Below, one piece after another: positions 25,189 through 34,248 of a DNA stretch of 64,000 nt (the first letter of the stretch is position 1; the number at the start of each line of letters is the position of its first letter). This DNA comes from Tolypothrix tenuis PCC 7101 (lineage in GTDB: Bacteria; Cyanobacteriota; Cyanobacteriia; Cyanobacteriales; Nostocaceae): positions 558,001 to 622,000 of the forward strand of contig NZ_AP018248.1 of assembly GCF_002368295.1 (NCBI RefSeq). Direction: 5' to 3'. The position numbers and the translations under genes are program-made. The notes under the pieces are model-generated. The model was not told where the DNA came from. It ran no database searches and saw only the letters and a program-made list of their open reading frames with translations.

Positions 25189-27927
25189 ATGACTATGGAC
25201 TTAATTCTTTGCCACACTACAGCTGATTTTGACGCACTGGGAGCTGCGGTAGGACTGACGCGGTTACAACCAGGTAGCAAAATTGTACTAACCGGCGGCG
25301 CTCATCCACCTGTAAGAGATTTTTTAGCGTTGCATCGAGATGAGTATCCCCTGATTGAGAGGCGTTCTGTCAATCCTGAGAAAATTCGTTCCATAACTGT
25401 AGTCGATACTCAACAGCGCGATCGCTTGGGTAAGGCTGCTGAATGGTTCGATTTACCTAATGTTCAAGATATCATTATCTACGATCATCATCTGGGACAA
25501 GATACAGATATTCCCGCCACTCACACTCATATTTCCCCAGTAGGAGCCACTACAACTTTAATGGTGGAGCAATTGCAACAACAGCAAATTTCCCTCACAC
25601 CATTTGAAGCTACAGTGATGGCTTTAGGTATCCATGTTGATACAGGGTCGCTGACATACGAACAAGCTACACCACGTGATGCTTTAGCTTTGGCTTGGTT
25701 AATGCAACAGGGAGCCAGCTTGTCTGTAATTTCGACTTATCGAGACCCTGGTTTATCACCGCAATTGCAGCAGTTATTAACTAAGGCGCTGGACAACTTG
25801 GAATATCTATGCTTGCGTGGATATACGATTGCGTGGGTAATTTTAAAAACTCATGATTTTGTGCCAGGGTTATCAAGTATTGCTTCCCAACTGGTGGAGT
25901 TAACCGAAATCGACGCTTTACTACTAGCAAACGAATACCCTTTGAGCGAAGATGAATCTCGGTTAACAATAATTGGGCGATCGCAAATTCCCGAGACTAA
26001 TCTCAACGAATTATTCCAACCTTTAGGCGGTGGTGGTCATTCTCAAGCAGCATCGTTGAATTTACGCGGAGTTGATTCCCAAGCTGTCCTCAAACAACTC
26101 CTAGATGAGTTTAAAGCTACTATCCCCCATCCCCTCACAGCTAGGGATTTGATGTCCTCCCCTGTCCGCACTATCCGGCCGGAAACCACAATTACGGAAG
26201 CACAGCGGATTATGTTGCGTTATGGACACTCCGGTTTATCTGTAGTCGATGCTGAAGGGCAATTATTAGGTATCATTTCCCGCAGAGATATCGATATCGC
26301 TTTACACCACGGCTTTAGTCATGCACCAGTTAAAGGCTACATGACACCCAATATCAGGAGTATTACACCTGAAACCACATTGCCACAAATTGAGGCATTG
26401 ATGGTGACTTATGATATTGGACGATTACCAGTATTAGACAACGGTCAATTAGTCGGAATTGTCACCCGCACAGATGTATTGCGAGAATTACATCAAAATA
26501 GCGCCGAGTTCCGAGAAATGGATTCTCAGTCGCAATTTCCCCTCAAAACTCAAGATTTTGGACTCAGCACAGAATTAAAAAATCGCCTGACTCCCCAATT
26601 ATGGCAATTACTCACCCAAGCATCTCAAGAAGCCGAAAAACGAGGTTGGCATTTGTATTTGGTTGGTGGTGCAGTCCGGGATTTACTATTAGCTGAAGGC
26701 GCAAGCAAGACATTAATGATTAAAGACATCGACTTAGTAGTTGATGGCTTCCACAAAGCCGCAGATGTGGGTGCTGGTGTCGAACTAGCCAAAGCATTAC
26801 AGCAAATGCACTCAGAGGCGCGCTTAGAAATTCATGGTGCTTTTCAAACTGCGGCTTTGCTATGGCACAAACACCCAGAATTAGATTCGTTATGGGTAGA
26901 TATTGCAACAGCTAGAACTGAATTCTACCCTTATCCTGCTGCGAATCCGGAGGTAGAAGCGAGTTCTATTCGCCAAGACTTATACCGCCGAGATTTTACT
27001 ATCAACGCTATGGCGCTGCGGCTAACTTCTTCCCGTCTTGGTGGGAGAACACAACAAGCTGCACCCCTACTCGATTTCTTTGGTGGATTACTAGATTTAC
27101 AAGCCAAGAAAATTCGGGTTTTACACGCCAACAGCTTTATCGAAGATCCTACCCGCATTTATCGCGGTGTGCGTTTTGCTGTCCGCTTTGGATTTGCAAT
27201 TGAAGCACAAACAGAAGATTATATTCGCTATGCCATTAATAGCGGTGTTTACGATCGCACTGCCCAAGAGAATAGCAGAACACCAGCTTTACAAACTCGC
27301 CTCAAAACCGAATTGAAACATATTCTTGAAGCGCCTTACTGGAAACCTGCTTTACAATTACTCGATAACTTAGGCGCATTGCAGTGCATTCATCCCACTT
27401 TGAAATTAGATGAGGATATCTTACGAGAATTGCGTTTATTAGAGTTATGTTTGCGAAGATTTGACCGCCAACAAACTTTAATTCATTGGCAAATGCGTTT
27501 AGAAACTTTAATTGCTCACTTATCACCTCAATATCGAGAGAAAGTTGCAAAAAATCTGCAAATGCAAGAAGAAAGTATTAGTAGATTGAACACCTTAGCC
27601 GAGGTACAAGCTGAGGTGATAGCATCATTATCTAATTTTCAATCTCCCAGTCAGATAGTAAATTTATTGCGACAGCAGGATTTACAAACACTGATTTTAA
27701 TTGCTTTGAAAAGTCCGCGAACAATCCGGCGGCAGATTTGGCATTATTTAACAGTTTGGGCTAATGTTCAACCCATTCTCAACGGTAATGATTTAAAGCA
27801 ACTTGGCTACAAACCAGGCCCTCAATATCGCCAAATCCTCGACGATTTACTCACAGCAACTTTAGATGGCATAATCAACAATAAAACAGAAGCACAAGAA
27901 TATTTAAGCACGCATTACCCTCAATAA
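25189..27927 (+). CDS. DHH phosphoesterase - CBS pair - tRNA nucleotidyltransferase fusion
   Basis: This 912-residue protein joins three parts. The N-terminal DHH/DHHA1 domain has metal motifs TADFDALG (11-18), DTQ (73-75), DHH (99-101), D151 in HVDTGS, and GGGGHS (280-285). A CBS pair follows (about 316-435), likely binding an adenine nucleotide. A class II nucleotidyltransferase head comes next, with LVGGAVRD (491-498) and the catalytic DIDLVVDG (D513, D515), then the RNA-binding helical region. The family adds CC or A to tRNA 3' ends; cyanobacteria are known to split CCA addition between two enzymes, and which one this is cannot be read here. The ATG at 25195 is an alternative start. No Shine-Dalgarno is visible. 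Confidence 0.88.
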   Translation: MTMDLILCHTTADFDALGAAVGLTRLQPGSKIVLTGGAHPPVRDFLALHRDEYPLIERRSVNPEKIRSITVVDTQQRDRLGKAAEWFDLPNVQDIIIYDHHLGQDTDIPATHTHISPVGATTTLMVEQLQQQQISLTPFEATVMALGIHVDTGSLTYEQATPRDALALAWLMQQGASLSVISTYRDPGLSPQLQQLLTKALDNLEYLCLRGYTIAWVILKTHDFVPGLSSIASQLVELTEIDALLLANEYPLSEDESRLTIIGRSQIPETNLNELFQPLGGGGHSQAASLNLRGVDSQAVLKQLLDEFKATIPHPLTARDLMSSPVRTIRPETTITEAQRIMLRYGHSGLSVVDAEGQLLGIISRRDIDIALHHGFSHAPVKGYMTPNIRSITPETTLPQIEALMVTYDIGRLPVLDNGQLVGIVTRTDVLRELHQNSAEFREMDSQSQFPLKTQDFGLSTELKNRLTPQLWQLLTQASQEAEKRGWHLYLVGGAVRDLLLAEGASKTLMIKDIDLVVDGFHKAADVGAGVELAKALQQMHSEARLEIHGAFQTAALLWHKHPELDSLWVDIATARTEFYPYPAANPEVEASSIRQDLYRRDFTINAMALRLTSSRLGGRTQQAAPLLDFFGGLLDLQAKKIRVLHANSFIEDPTRIYRGVRFAVRFGFAIEAQTEDYIRYAINSGVYDRTAQENSRTPALQTRLKTELKHILEAPYWKPALQLLDNLGALQCIHPTLKLDEDILRELRLLELCLRRFDRQQTLIHWQMRLETLIAHLSPQYREKVAKNLQMQEESISRLNTLAEVQAEVIASLSNFQSPSQIVNLLRQQDLQTLILIALKSPRTIRRQIWHYLTVWANVQPILNGNDLKQLGYKPGPQYRQILDDLLTATLDGIINNKTEAQEYLSTHYPQ

Positions 27928-27996
27928 ATTCTCTCCTCTCTGCGTCTCTGTACCTCTGCGTGAAAAAAATTATTTTAACTTTATCTTACCGCTTTT

Positions 27997-28584
27997 ATGC
28001 AAACACAAACACAAAAAATATTCTACACACCAGAAGAATATCTCCAACTGGAAAAAACATCGGAATTTAAAAATGAATATTGGGATGGAGAAATTGTACC
28101 AATGGCTGGCGGGACAACTAATCACAACGAAATAGCTCTAAATTTTTGCACCAATTTTAAATTTACAACGCGAGGTAAAAACTACAAAATATATATGGGT
28201 GATGTCAAATTGTCGATACCACGTTATCGCATTTACACATATCCAGATATTATGGTCATTCAAGGAGAACCAATATATGAGGGAAATGGTACTACTACAG
28301 TGACAAATCCATTATTGATTGTAGAAGTATTATCTAAATCCACAGAAAACCACGATAGAACCAATAAATTTAGATTTTATCGTTCCATCCCAACATTAAA
28401 AGAATATATTATGATTGACCAGTATGAATATCTAGTTGAGCAGTTTACTAAAAATGCTGCTAGTCAATGGGTATTAACTGAATATGAGTCTGAAGATGCA
28501 GTATTATCACTTCAGAAAATAGACTTTCAAATTCCCTTTAGTGAAATTTATGCAGGGGTGAATTTTGAAGTGGGCGAAGAATGA
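27997..28584 (+). CDS. Uma2 family (DUF820) putative endonuclease
   Basis: 195 residues with a PD-(D/E)XK nuclease-like fold. The N-terminus YTPEEYLQLEKTSEFKNEYWDGEIVPMAGG is diagnostic for Uma2. Putative metal ligands lie in YPDIMVIQGE and LLIVEVLSKSTENHDRTNKF. Cyanobacterial genomes hold dozens of these proteins, often near repeats; their function is unproven. It starts 69 bp after the fusion gene. Nothing else suggests that they work together. Confidence 0.88.
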   Translation: MQTQTQKIFYTPEEYLQLEKTSEFKNEYWDGEIVPMAGGTTNHNEIALNFCTNFKFTTRGKNYKIYMGDVKLSIPRYRIYTYPDIMVIQGEPIYEGNGTTTVTNPLLIVEVLSKSTENHDRTNKFRFYRSIPTLKEYIMIDQYEYLVEQFTKNAASQWVLTEYESEDAVLSLQKIDFQIPFSEIYAGVNFEVGEE

Positions 28585-28774
28585 ATTTTGGCTTGTCTTT
28601 CAATTCGCATCTGGCGCATTTTTTCTGACACCTGTTTTTTTCTCACTCTATGACCATGTTCTATCCAGTGTAATATTTTAGTGAAAGCGATCGCACTACA
28701 TGAAGGACTTGAAAAAAAGGTGATCCTATTCTTAACTAGCTAGATTATATTGAAAATTCACTATTAGCATAAGA

Positions 28775-28999
28775 CTACGCTGCATATCTAATAATCTCGA
28801 CCTCTGCGCCATTATTCACAGCTATTTCTGCCCTTTCTAGGACTTGTTCAGTGATGGAATCACTTAAATAATATTCTCCGCAGTTATCACAAACTTCTGC
28901 TGGAACTTTTTTAATTACGATAATACATTCATCTCTTTCTAAGGTAACAGTTACTAAACCTGGCTTAGTTTCTCCATGCTTGCAAATGACACATCTCAT
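28775..28999 (-). CDS. YgiT-type zinc finger protein (MqsA-like antitoxin half), no partner
   Basis: 74 residues beginning MRCVICKHGETKPG, with two CxxC pairs (CVIC at 3-6, CDNC at 38-41) that build the zinc site of YgiT/MqsA N-terminal domains. The segment VPAEVCDNCGEYYL is typical. These proteins normally sit directly after a DUF4258-type toxin gene. Neither the 105 bp upstream nor the region downstream encodes one, so it appears orphan. The ATG at 28999 is preferred to the frame opening at 29026. Confidence 0.8.
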   Translation of the reverse strand: MRCVICKHGETKPGLVTVTLERDECIIVIKKVPAEVCDNCGEYYLSDSITEQVLERAEIAVNNGAEVEIIRYAA

Positions 29000-29104
29000 G
29001 GCGATAAAACATCTATTGGATAGCATGACGGGAAAAAATTAGATTCTGACAATACATTAATCTTTACAAATAAGACTTTTTGGAGAAGTGGGATATCTGT
29101 TTAG

Positions 29105-30871
29105 TTACGGCTTGATTAAATATTCTTCAGAGTCACGATATTTAGTAATTAAATTACGTGTTTTTAGGGGTGAATAAAGCAGCATGGAAAGTGCGGGTAA
29201 ACTGGTTCCTGTTAGTGCTAACAAAATAAATGGATTTAGAAAGCCTGCTATTATCCCAGTTCCTGCGCTAGCTCCAAATCCTAATGTTAGTAGTATTAGT
29301 ACAGTTGTAAATGAGTCTTCAGCCAAATTTATAACCCAATCCACAGCATTACCCACAGCCCCACCCACAAACAAACCCACAAACAAACCCACAGTCCCAC
29401 CCACATACAAACCCACAACCCCCCCAGCCCAACCCACAGCCGAACCCGCAAACGAACCCGCAAACGAACCCACACAGAAACCCACAACCGCAGCCGCCCT
29501 ACCCACAGCCTCAACCACAGCCTCACCCACAGAGTTTCCTTGCTTTCGTGCGGAATAACCGCTCCCAAACACAAGCATAAGTGAGCAAATGCCGACAAAC
29601 AGAATCCATCCATATCCAGCATTAGTAATAAACCAAGTCGTAGCCATAGCTACCACCACAGCCACTACAAACAACCCAATTAAACTACCAAAGGGTATCT
29701 TTCGCTTTTCAATTGGTAAAGCAGCCGTCTGCACCTTCACTGTTAAAGTGTGAGTCTGTGGATAAGCATTACTGTGCAGTATCAGTTGACGTTTATACTG
29801 CTTATCCGCCATCAATTTACTCGTATCCACCAGAACCTGACACTGAGTATGATTCCCGCTAAACTGAGCAGGTGTCACCGCAATCCAAGCATGATCGTCT
29901 GGCGTATGCGGTGGGTCATGAGGATGGGGTGCAACTTCCCATCTACCTTGTAGTAAAGTATCTGCTATGGGGTTCTCAACTGTGATACTTTGCGTTAGCT
30001 TTTCCCCTAATCGGTTCGCTTTGAACTCTAGCACTGTTTCACTAAAATCAACTCCCGCTACACGGATAACATCAATTGGTTTGAGTCCTGCTAACGCTTC
30101 TTTCGCAGTGGAAAAACGGTCTTTTTGTAGGGGTTGCACCATCTTCTCCAACCAGCCTATAAAGCTTAGACTCAGCTGAGGTAGGCGATTTTGAAACTGA
30201 ATCTGATATGGATTATTGCGATCGCACAATTCACGGATTTCTGTAGATCTAATTTCTGTCAACAGACAAATCAAAGTTGCACCCAAAGCATACAAATCTG
30301 TAGCTTTGGTAGGCTCAAACATTTGCTCTGGCGGAATAAAACCCGGAGTACCTTTAAATACACTACTCCCCGCCACTTCCTGACTACCAATGCGAGCAAA
30401 ACCAAAGTCTATCAAATAAACGTTGCATTCTTCATCTACTAAAATGTTTTCTGGTTTAATATCCCGATGAATCACCCCAGGTTTGAGATTTTGTAGATAG
30501 ACAAGAATTTCTAAAACTTGAATAGCAATTTGCTTTATTTCTTCTAATTCAAAATGACCAATCAGTTCTGCCAAATTTTCAGCTTTGATATATTCTTGTA
30601 CTAAGCAGAAGCCATCACATATACTAAAAGAATCTATGTACCTGGGAATACCAGGATGAGCTAGTTTTTCTAGCACCTCAATTTCTCGTTGATGAGCCTC
30701 AAACCCTGACCAACTAGAGCCAAATTGGGCAAAGCAAAACTGCTTCACTACCACCTGTTCTTGACTATCAATTTTTAATGCTAGCCAAGTAATTCTTCCT
30801 CCTTCCCGATTGCGCCCCAATTCTCTAATTACTTGATAGCCGTGTTCACTAAAATCTGGATAGCTAATCAT
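29105..30871 (-). CDS. membrane-anchored Ser/Thr protein kinase with glycine-zipper tail
   Basis: 588 residues. The kinase domain (about 12-270) has the ATP lysine in VVVKQF, the catalytic HRD at 135-137 in VIHRDIKPEN, DFG at 155-157, and GTPGFIPPEQ as the activation end. Its Gly-rich loop is degenerate (ELGRNREGG). A beta-rich region (about 275-390) follows. The C-terminal 200 residues are hydrophobic: two helices from about 397, then a long glycine-zipper made of VG repeats every four residues, then more helices. The DNA of the zipper (29336-29535) is nearly free of G on the plus strand. Function and ligand are unknown. No clear partner gene is nearby. Confidence 0.88.
   Translation of the reverse strand: MISYPDFSEHGYQVIRELGRNREGGRITWLALKIDSQEQVVVKQFCFAQFGSSWSGFEAHQREIEVLEKLAHPGIPRYIDSFSICDGFCLVQEYIKAENLAELIGHFELEEIKQIAIQVLEILVYLQNLKPGVIHRDIKPENILVDEECNVYLIDFGFARIGSQEVAGSSVFKGTPGFIPPEQMFEPTKATDLYALGATLICLLTEIRSTEIRELCDRNNPYQIQFQNRLPQLSLSFIGWLEKMVQPLQKDRFSTAKEALAGLKPIDVIRVAGVDFSETVLEFKANRLGEKLTQSITVENPIADTLLQGRWEVAPHPHDPPHTPDDHAWIAVTPAQFSGNHTQCQVLVDTSKLMADKQYKRQLILHSNAYPQTHTLTVKVQTAALPIEKRKIPFGSLIGLFVVAVVVAMATTWFITNAGYGWILFVGICSLMLVFGSGYSARKQGNSVGEAVVEAVGRAAAVVGFCVGSFAGSFAGSAVGWAGGVVGLYVGGTVGLFVGLFVGGAVGNAVDWVINLAEDSFTTVLILLTLGFGASAGTGIIAGFLNPFILLALTGTSLPALSMLLYSPLKTRNLITKYRDSEEYLIKP
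29336..29535. repeat. C/A-only, 12-bp-periodic tract coding for the kinase glycine zipper
   Basis: On the plus strand this tract consists almost only of C and A in variants of cccacaaacaaa. On the coding strand it is G/T-rich. Within it, 29412-29435 has four C-runs (412-414, 419-425, 428-430, 433-435), a canonical G-quadruplex pattern on the minus, non-template strand. Confidence 0.85.
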
Positions 30872-31207
30872 AGTTCAAGGACAACAAGTATAGTAATCTA
30901 TGTATGCTTTACAATCTGCAAATACACTTAGGCTATCAGGAGTAATTTAATTAATCAATAATTTTAAGAATAGTTATTGATTGCGCGAACTTTATTGTAA
31001 AATTTGTTACTTGTTGGCCCGTTTCTAGCAGATTACTCACTGCTTTCTCAAATTGAAGATTTACCCCAATCATCCAATACGGTTTAGTTAGACTTGGATG
31101 CCATGTCTAGCAAGGTAACGCAAAAGTTAAATTTTTTTAAACCCCGAAATACTATAGATGCCCTGCCTCTACAATTTGTCTTAACACTAGGTGCATGACC
31201 GAAATAC
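30872..31207. other. 336-bp intergenic region, nothing recognised
   Basis: Lies between the kinase start and the xisI stop and should contain the kinase promoter. No ORF, tRNA or strong repeat is seen. Confidence 0.5.
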
Positions 31208-31543
31208 TTACTCTACAGCATAAGCGGTGAATTGGCGTTTAAAAGGTGAATAAAAACCAATTACAATATCAGAATTAGGTACACCACACTCCACTAATCT
31301 TTCCGCAATCAGTTCTTCCGTACCATTATATTGAATCCATATTTTTCCATTTAAAATATCAAAATGTAGCACAGGGCCAAATACCCTTTTATCGCCATTC
31401 CAGCCAACATAAGCTAATTGATAATGGTCGTTGTCATTATCAAAAATTAATTCTGCTTTCACATCATCTGGATTAGAACTTAATTCTGAATGTTCTTGCA
31501 AAATTTGTTTAATAATTTGACGATAGCGTTCTATTTTATCCAT
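31208..31543 (-). CDS. xisI: XisI family protein
   Basis: 111 residues matching XisI, first described as a controlling factor for excision of the fdxN element in Anabaena. The protein starts MDKIERYRQIIKQILQEHS and continues with FDNDNDHYQLAYVGWNG, KIWIQYNGTEELIAERLVE and the typical end VIGFYSPFKRQFTAYAVE. Its start overlaps the end of xisH by 13 bp, so the pair is translationally coupled. There is no fdxN element here, so the excision role should not be assumed. Confidence 0.92.
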   Translation of the reverse strand: MDKIERYRQIIKQILQEHSELSSNPDDVKAELIFDNDNDHYQLAYVGWNGDKRVFGPVLHFDILNGKIWIQYNGTEELIAERLVECGVPNSDIVIGFYSPFKRQFTAYAVE

Positions 31544-31947
31544 TGCCTTATTTCCTCCTCTTTAGGGTCATAGACTATCAATTTTACTTGATAGCGCTGA
31601 AGTGAGCGTTGCACAAAAGCAAGCTGAAAAAAGTCCTGATAAGTTTCATTAGGAACAGCTAAATAAACTATTCTGTCTGGCTCATATTCTTCTAATGCTT
31701 GACAATAATTTAGATATTGTCCAAGTGCAGTATGAAATTCATTAATATCGGAACCTGTAATAAAACTCTTGATTTCAACTGCTATTTTTTCATGACCACG
31801 TTCGGCAGCAATGGCATTTTCTGCTGCTAAGTCTATTTGTACTTTTACGACTTCGCTAATGCGAACTGTTAATGGGTCATTCGTAATTATCCAACCATCT
31901 TTAATTAAGGCATTTTTTACCTGTTGATGAAAAACATCTTTAGCCAT
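31531..31947 (-). CDS. xisH: XisH family protein
   Basis: 138 residues starting MAKDVFHQQVKNALIKDGW, the XisH signature. The region from D39 (VQIDLAAE) to E58 and K60 (IAVEIKSF) looks like a PD-(D/E)xK nuclease core, which is inference from spacing. It continues with GQYLNYCQALEEYEPDRIVYLAVP. It is upstream of and overlapping xisI. XisH/XisI pairs are common and scattered in cyanobacteria, and this pair is likely a mobile two-gene cassette. Confidence 0.92.
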   Translation of the reverse strand: MAKDVFHQQVKNALIKDGWIITNDPLTVRISEVVKVQIDLAAENAIAAERGHEKIAVEIKSFITGSDINEFHTALGQYLNYCQALEEYEPDRIVYLAVPNETYQDFFQLAFVQRSLQRYQVKLIVYDPKEEEIRQWIK

Positions 31948-32062
31948 ATTAAATTATGCTTTCTTTTTAGCTGCAAGCATTTGTAATACTTGAGAATGAA
32001 TGCATCTATAGAAAAATATATTTCTTATTTAAGGGTTATTAAATCATCGTATTCAAAAATAA

Positions 32063-32109
32063 TGCAGAGACGCAAAGTGAATTTTGATTTTATTCTCCGC
32101 GTCTCTGCA
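32063..32109 (-). terminator. inverted repeat after the site-2 protease gene
   Basis: Eleven-base perfect arms tgcagagacgc (32063-32073) and gcgtctctgca (32099-32109), 25 bases apart, starting 10 bp beyond the stop. The arms share the gagacgc core of the dispersed palindrome family. It may be a terminator or a repeat relic. Confidence 0.6.
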
Positions 32110-32119
32110 GCGTAAGCAA

Positions 32120-33316
32120 TTAACTGATAGTTGATTTGGCAATTACTCCCAATTGCATCCCTGATGGGTAATTACCATCTTCTTTAATACGTTTAATTTC
32201 AGCATCGCCAATTCGCAAGTTTAACTTTTGTCCTACAGTCCGCACAATATCTCCGCGATCAATTACGCCAGCTACAGCACCAGCTGGAGACAGGACTGTA
32301 ATCCGAGGTAACTTTTCAGTTTCCATTTTGTTAATTAATTCCGCTAAAGAAGTTGATTCTGCAACTGTAGGAATTTCTGTTAATGGATGCACAATGCTTT
32401 GCAGAGTTTGAGTTTCCCATTGGCTTCTTTCTACTAAGCGTAAATCGTCAATAGAAACCATTCCCCGGTAACGTCCATCAGCCGCAGCAAAATAAACTTC
32501 TGGAGCATTAGTATCTAATAGATATGCATCAGCAAAGACACGCAAAGTTTGATCAGCATCGACTACGCGGAAGTCACGCGTCATCGTATCAGCAGCTGCG
32601 AGTTTCAGCAAGGTTTCTTGTAAAGTGGTGACGCTATCATAGCTGTTGGCGTTGCGAATTCCAAACCAACCCAACAACACAATCCACAAACCTAAAGCTA
32701 TTTCCCTAGTAAAAAAGTCTATAGCAAATCCCAGAGCGATCGCACTATAACCCAAAATCTGCCCAGCCCTAGCTGCTAAATGTACAGCTTGAAAGCGGTT
32801 ACCTGTAAACTGCCATAGTGCTGCTTTTAATACTTGCCCTCCATCTAAGGGTAAGCCGGGAATTAAGTTAAATAAAGCCACAACTAAGTTAATTCTGGCC
32901 AAATCATTGACCATTTCACCCAGAGGATTAGTATCAGGTAACACATAACCCAATAGACGCAGCATAAAAAATAGAGCAATACTCACTAAAGGCCCTGCGA
33001 TCGCAACTTGAAATGCTTTACCTGGAGTTTTCGATTCTTCCTCAATCGCCGCAATCCCACCAAACAAAAATAAGGTGATGGAATTTACTTTAATCCCTTG
33101 CGATCGCGCTACTAAGCTGTGACCTAATTCGTGTAACAAAACCGAACCAAATAACAGCAGCGCCATGACTATGCCTGCACTCCACGCTACTGTATTCCCC
33201 CATTCTTGGTAGGCTACGCCAAAGTTGAGAGTTGCTAACCCTAAAATTACGAACCACAGAGGATCTAAAAATAGTGGAATCCCAAATAAAGAACCAATTC
33301 TCCAATTTGTTTGCAT
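32120..33316 (-). CDS. site-2 protease (M50B) with C-terminal CBS domains
   Basis: Intramembrane zinc metalloprotease, 398 residues. The zinc motif HELGH lies at 62-66 in a membrane helix. The second motif NLIPGLPLDGG (150-160) supplies the third ligand Asp158. About six membrane helices span residues 12-215. The soluble C-terminus holds two CBS motifs (about 240-370), which usually sense adenine nucleotides. Homologues cleave membrane-bound anti-sigma factors or other single-pass proteins; the substrate is unknown. It is transcribed alone. Confidence 0.9.
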   Translation of the reverse strand: MQTNWRIGSLFGIPLFLDPLWFVILGLATLNFGVAYQEWGNTVAWSAGIVMALLLFGSVLLHELGHSLVARSQGIKVNSITLFLFGGIAAIEEESKTPGKAFQVAIAGPLVSIALFFMLRLLGYVLPDTNPLGEMVNDLARINLVVALFNLIPGLPLDGGQVLKAALWQFTGNRFQAVHLAARAGQILGYSAIALGFAIDFFTREIALGLWIVLLGWFGIRNANSYDSVTTLQETLLKLAAADTMTRDFRVVDADQTLRVFADAYLLDTNAPEVYFAAADGRYRGMVSIDDLRLVERSQWETQTLQSIVHPLTEIPTVAESTSLAELINKMETEKLPRITVLSPAGAVAGVIDRGDIVRTVGQKLNLRIGDAEIKRIKEDGNYPSGMQLGVIAKSTIS

Positions 33317-34248
33317 GACATCTTCCTAAAAGTAGATATTTGCTGTAGTAGATGATATAAATAATTCAAGTGTTCTTTTATACTATGAAGTGTGCCTATG
33401 GCGAACCTTGTGCCCCACAACTGTGACGATGCTCTAATTTCTAGAATAGACAATTAATCTTATTTAATCACGCAAAGAAAATAAAATTCTCATTTCCAAT
33501 CTATAAGCCTTTTAATCATAAATATGGTGCAATGCAGCCTTAATCATTGAGCATACCTGTATTGCAATAATTATGCGTTCAAGACATAAGAGAAAGTGGA
33601 AATGAAGCAAGAAAGCTTTTTAAACGCTTGTATAATGTTCACAAATAAGCATTTACCCTCAATAAAAATAGACTTTTAGAGCCTATTCCTGCAAGTATTT
33701 TTCTGCTTTCAGAATTAGTCATCTATAAACATTGAGGTGGCAATTTTTACAGTCAATTAAGATCAGAGACTGCCAACGGAAAAAAATATACAATCACACC
33801 CTTGAGCAGGAGAAGCTGGGGAGGAAGAATTTTATGATGATCTTTGCTCTCACTCATTGCATAATTGATTTTCTGGAACTCCCGAAAATAATATGTTGAA
33901 AGTACTGAAGCAGTATTTTATTAAGTGAAATAAATTAGTGTCAAATAGGAAAACCCTAAATTTTGATGTAGTTCTTACTTAATAGATTTTTATTTTTGTT
34001 ACTCTCACTAATAAATGAAAAGCGTATATACTATTTTTATTTAATTTTTGAAAGTCAAAGTAAATTTGTCAGTTCTTCTTTCTTATTCTTTATTCCCTAC
34101 TTTAATTAATCATTTCCCAACTTCTGCAAGCTTTGCTATATATCAATTATTTATCTTTGTACATAGCTGAACTATTGTATAAGCAAGATTATGGTAGGGT
34201 GAGTTTAACGCTGGACTTAGTAATACTAGATTACCTGAGATAAACAGT
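33317..34248. other. 932-bp AT-rich intergenic region
   Basis: Between divergent genes. It should hold the promoter of the site-2 protease and of the small ORF at 34249. I find no supported ORF, RNA gene or repeat array. The size and low GC suggest a decayed region. Confidence 0.5.

Noticed and set aside
29184..29558. Plus-strand ORF of 124 residues rich in Pro, Thr and Lys (PTNKPTNKP-like)
   Set aside because: It is the antisense shadow of the kinase glycine-zipper repeat; its regular look comes from the 12-bp DNA period.
31208..31947. Evidence for a developmentally excised fdxN element
   Set aside because: Only XisH and XisI are present; there is no large serine recombinase, element edge or nif gene.
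33265..33453. Minus-strand ORF across the site-2 protease start
   Set aside because: It overlaps the first codons of the protease in another frame and has no family features.
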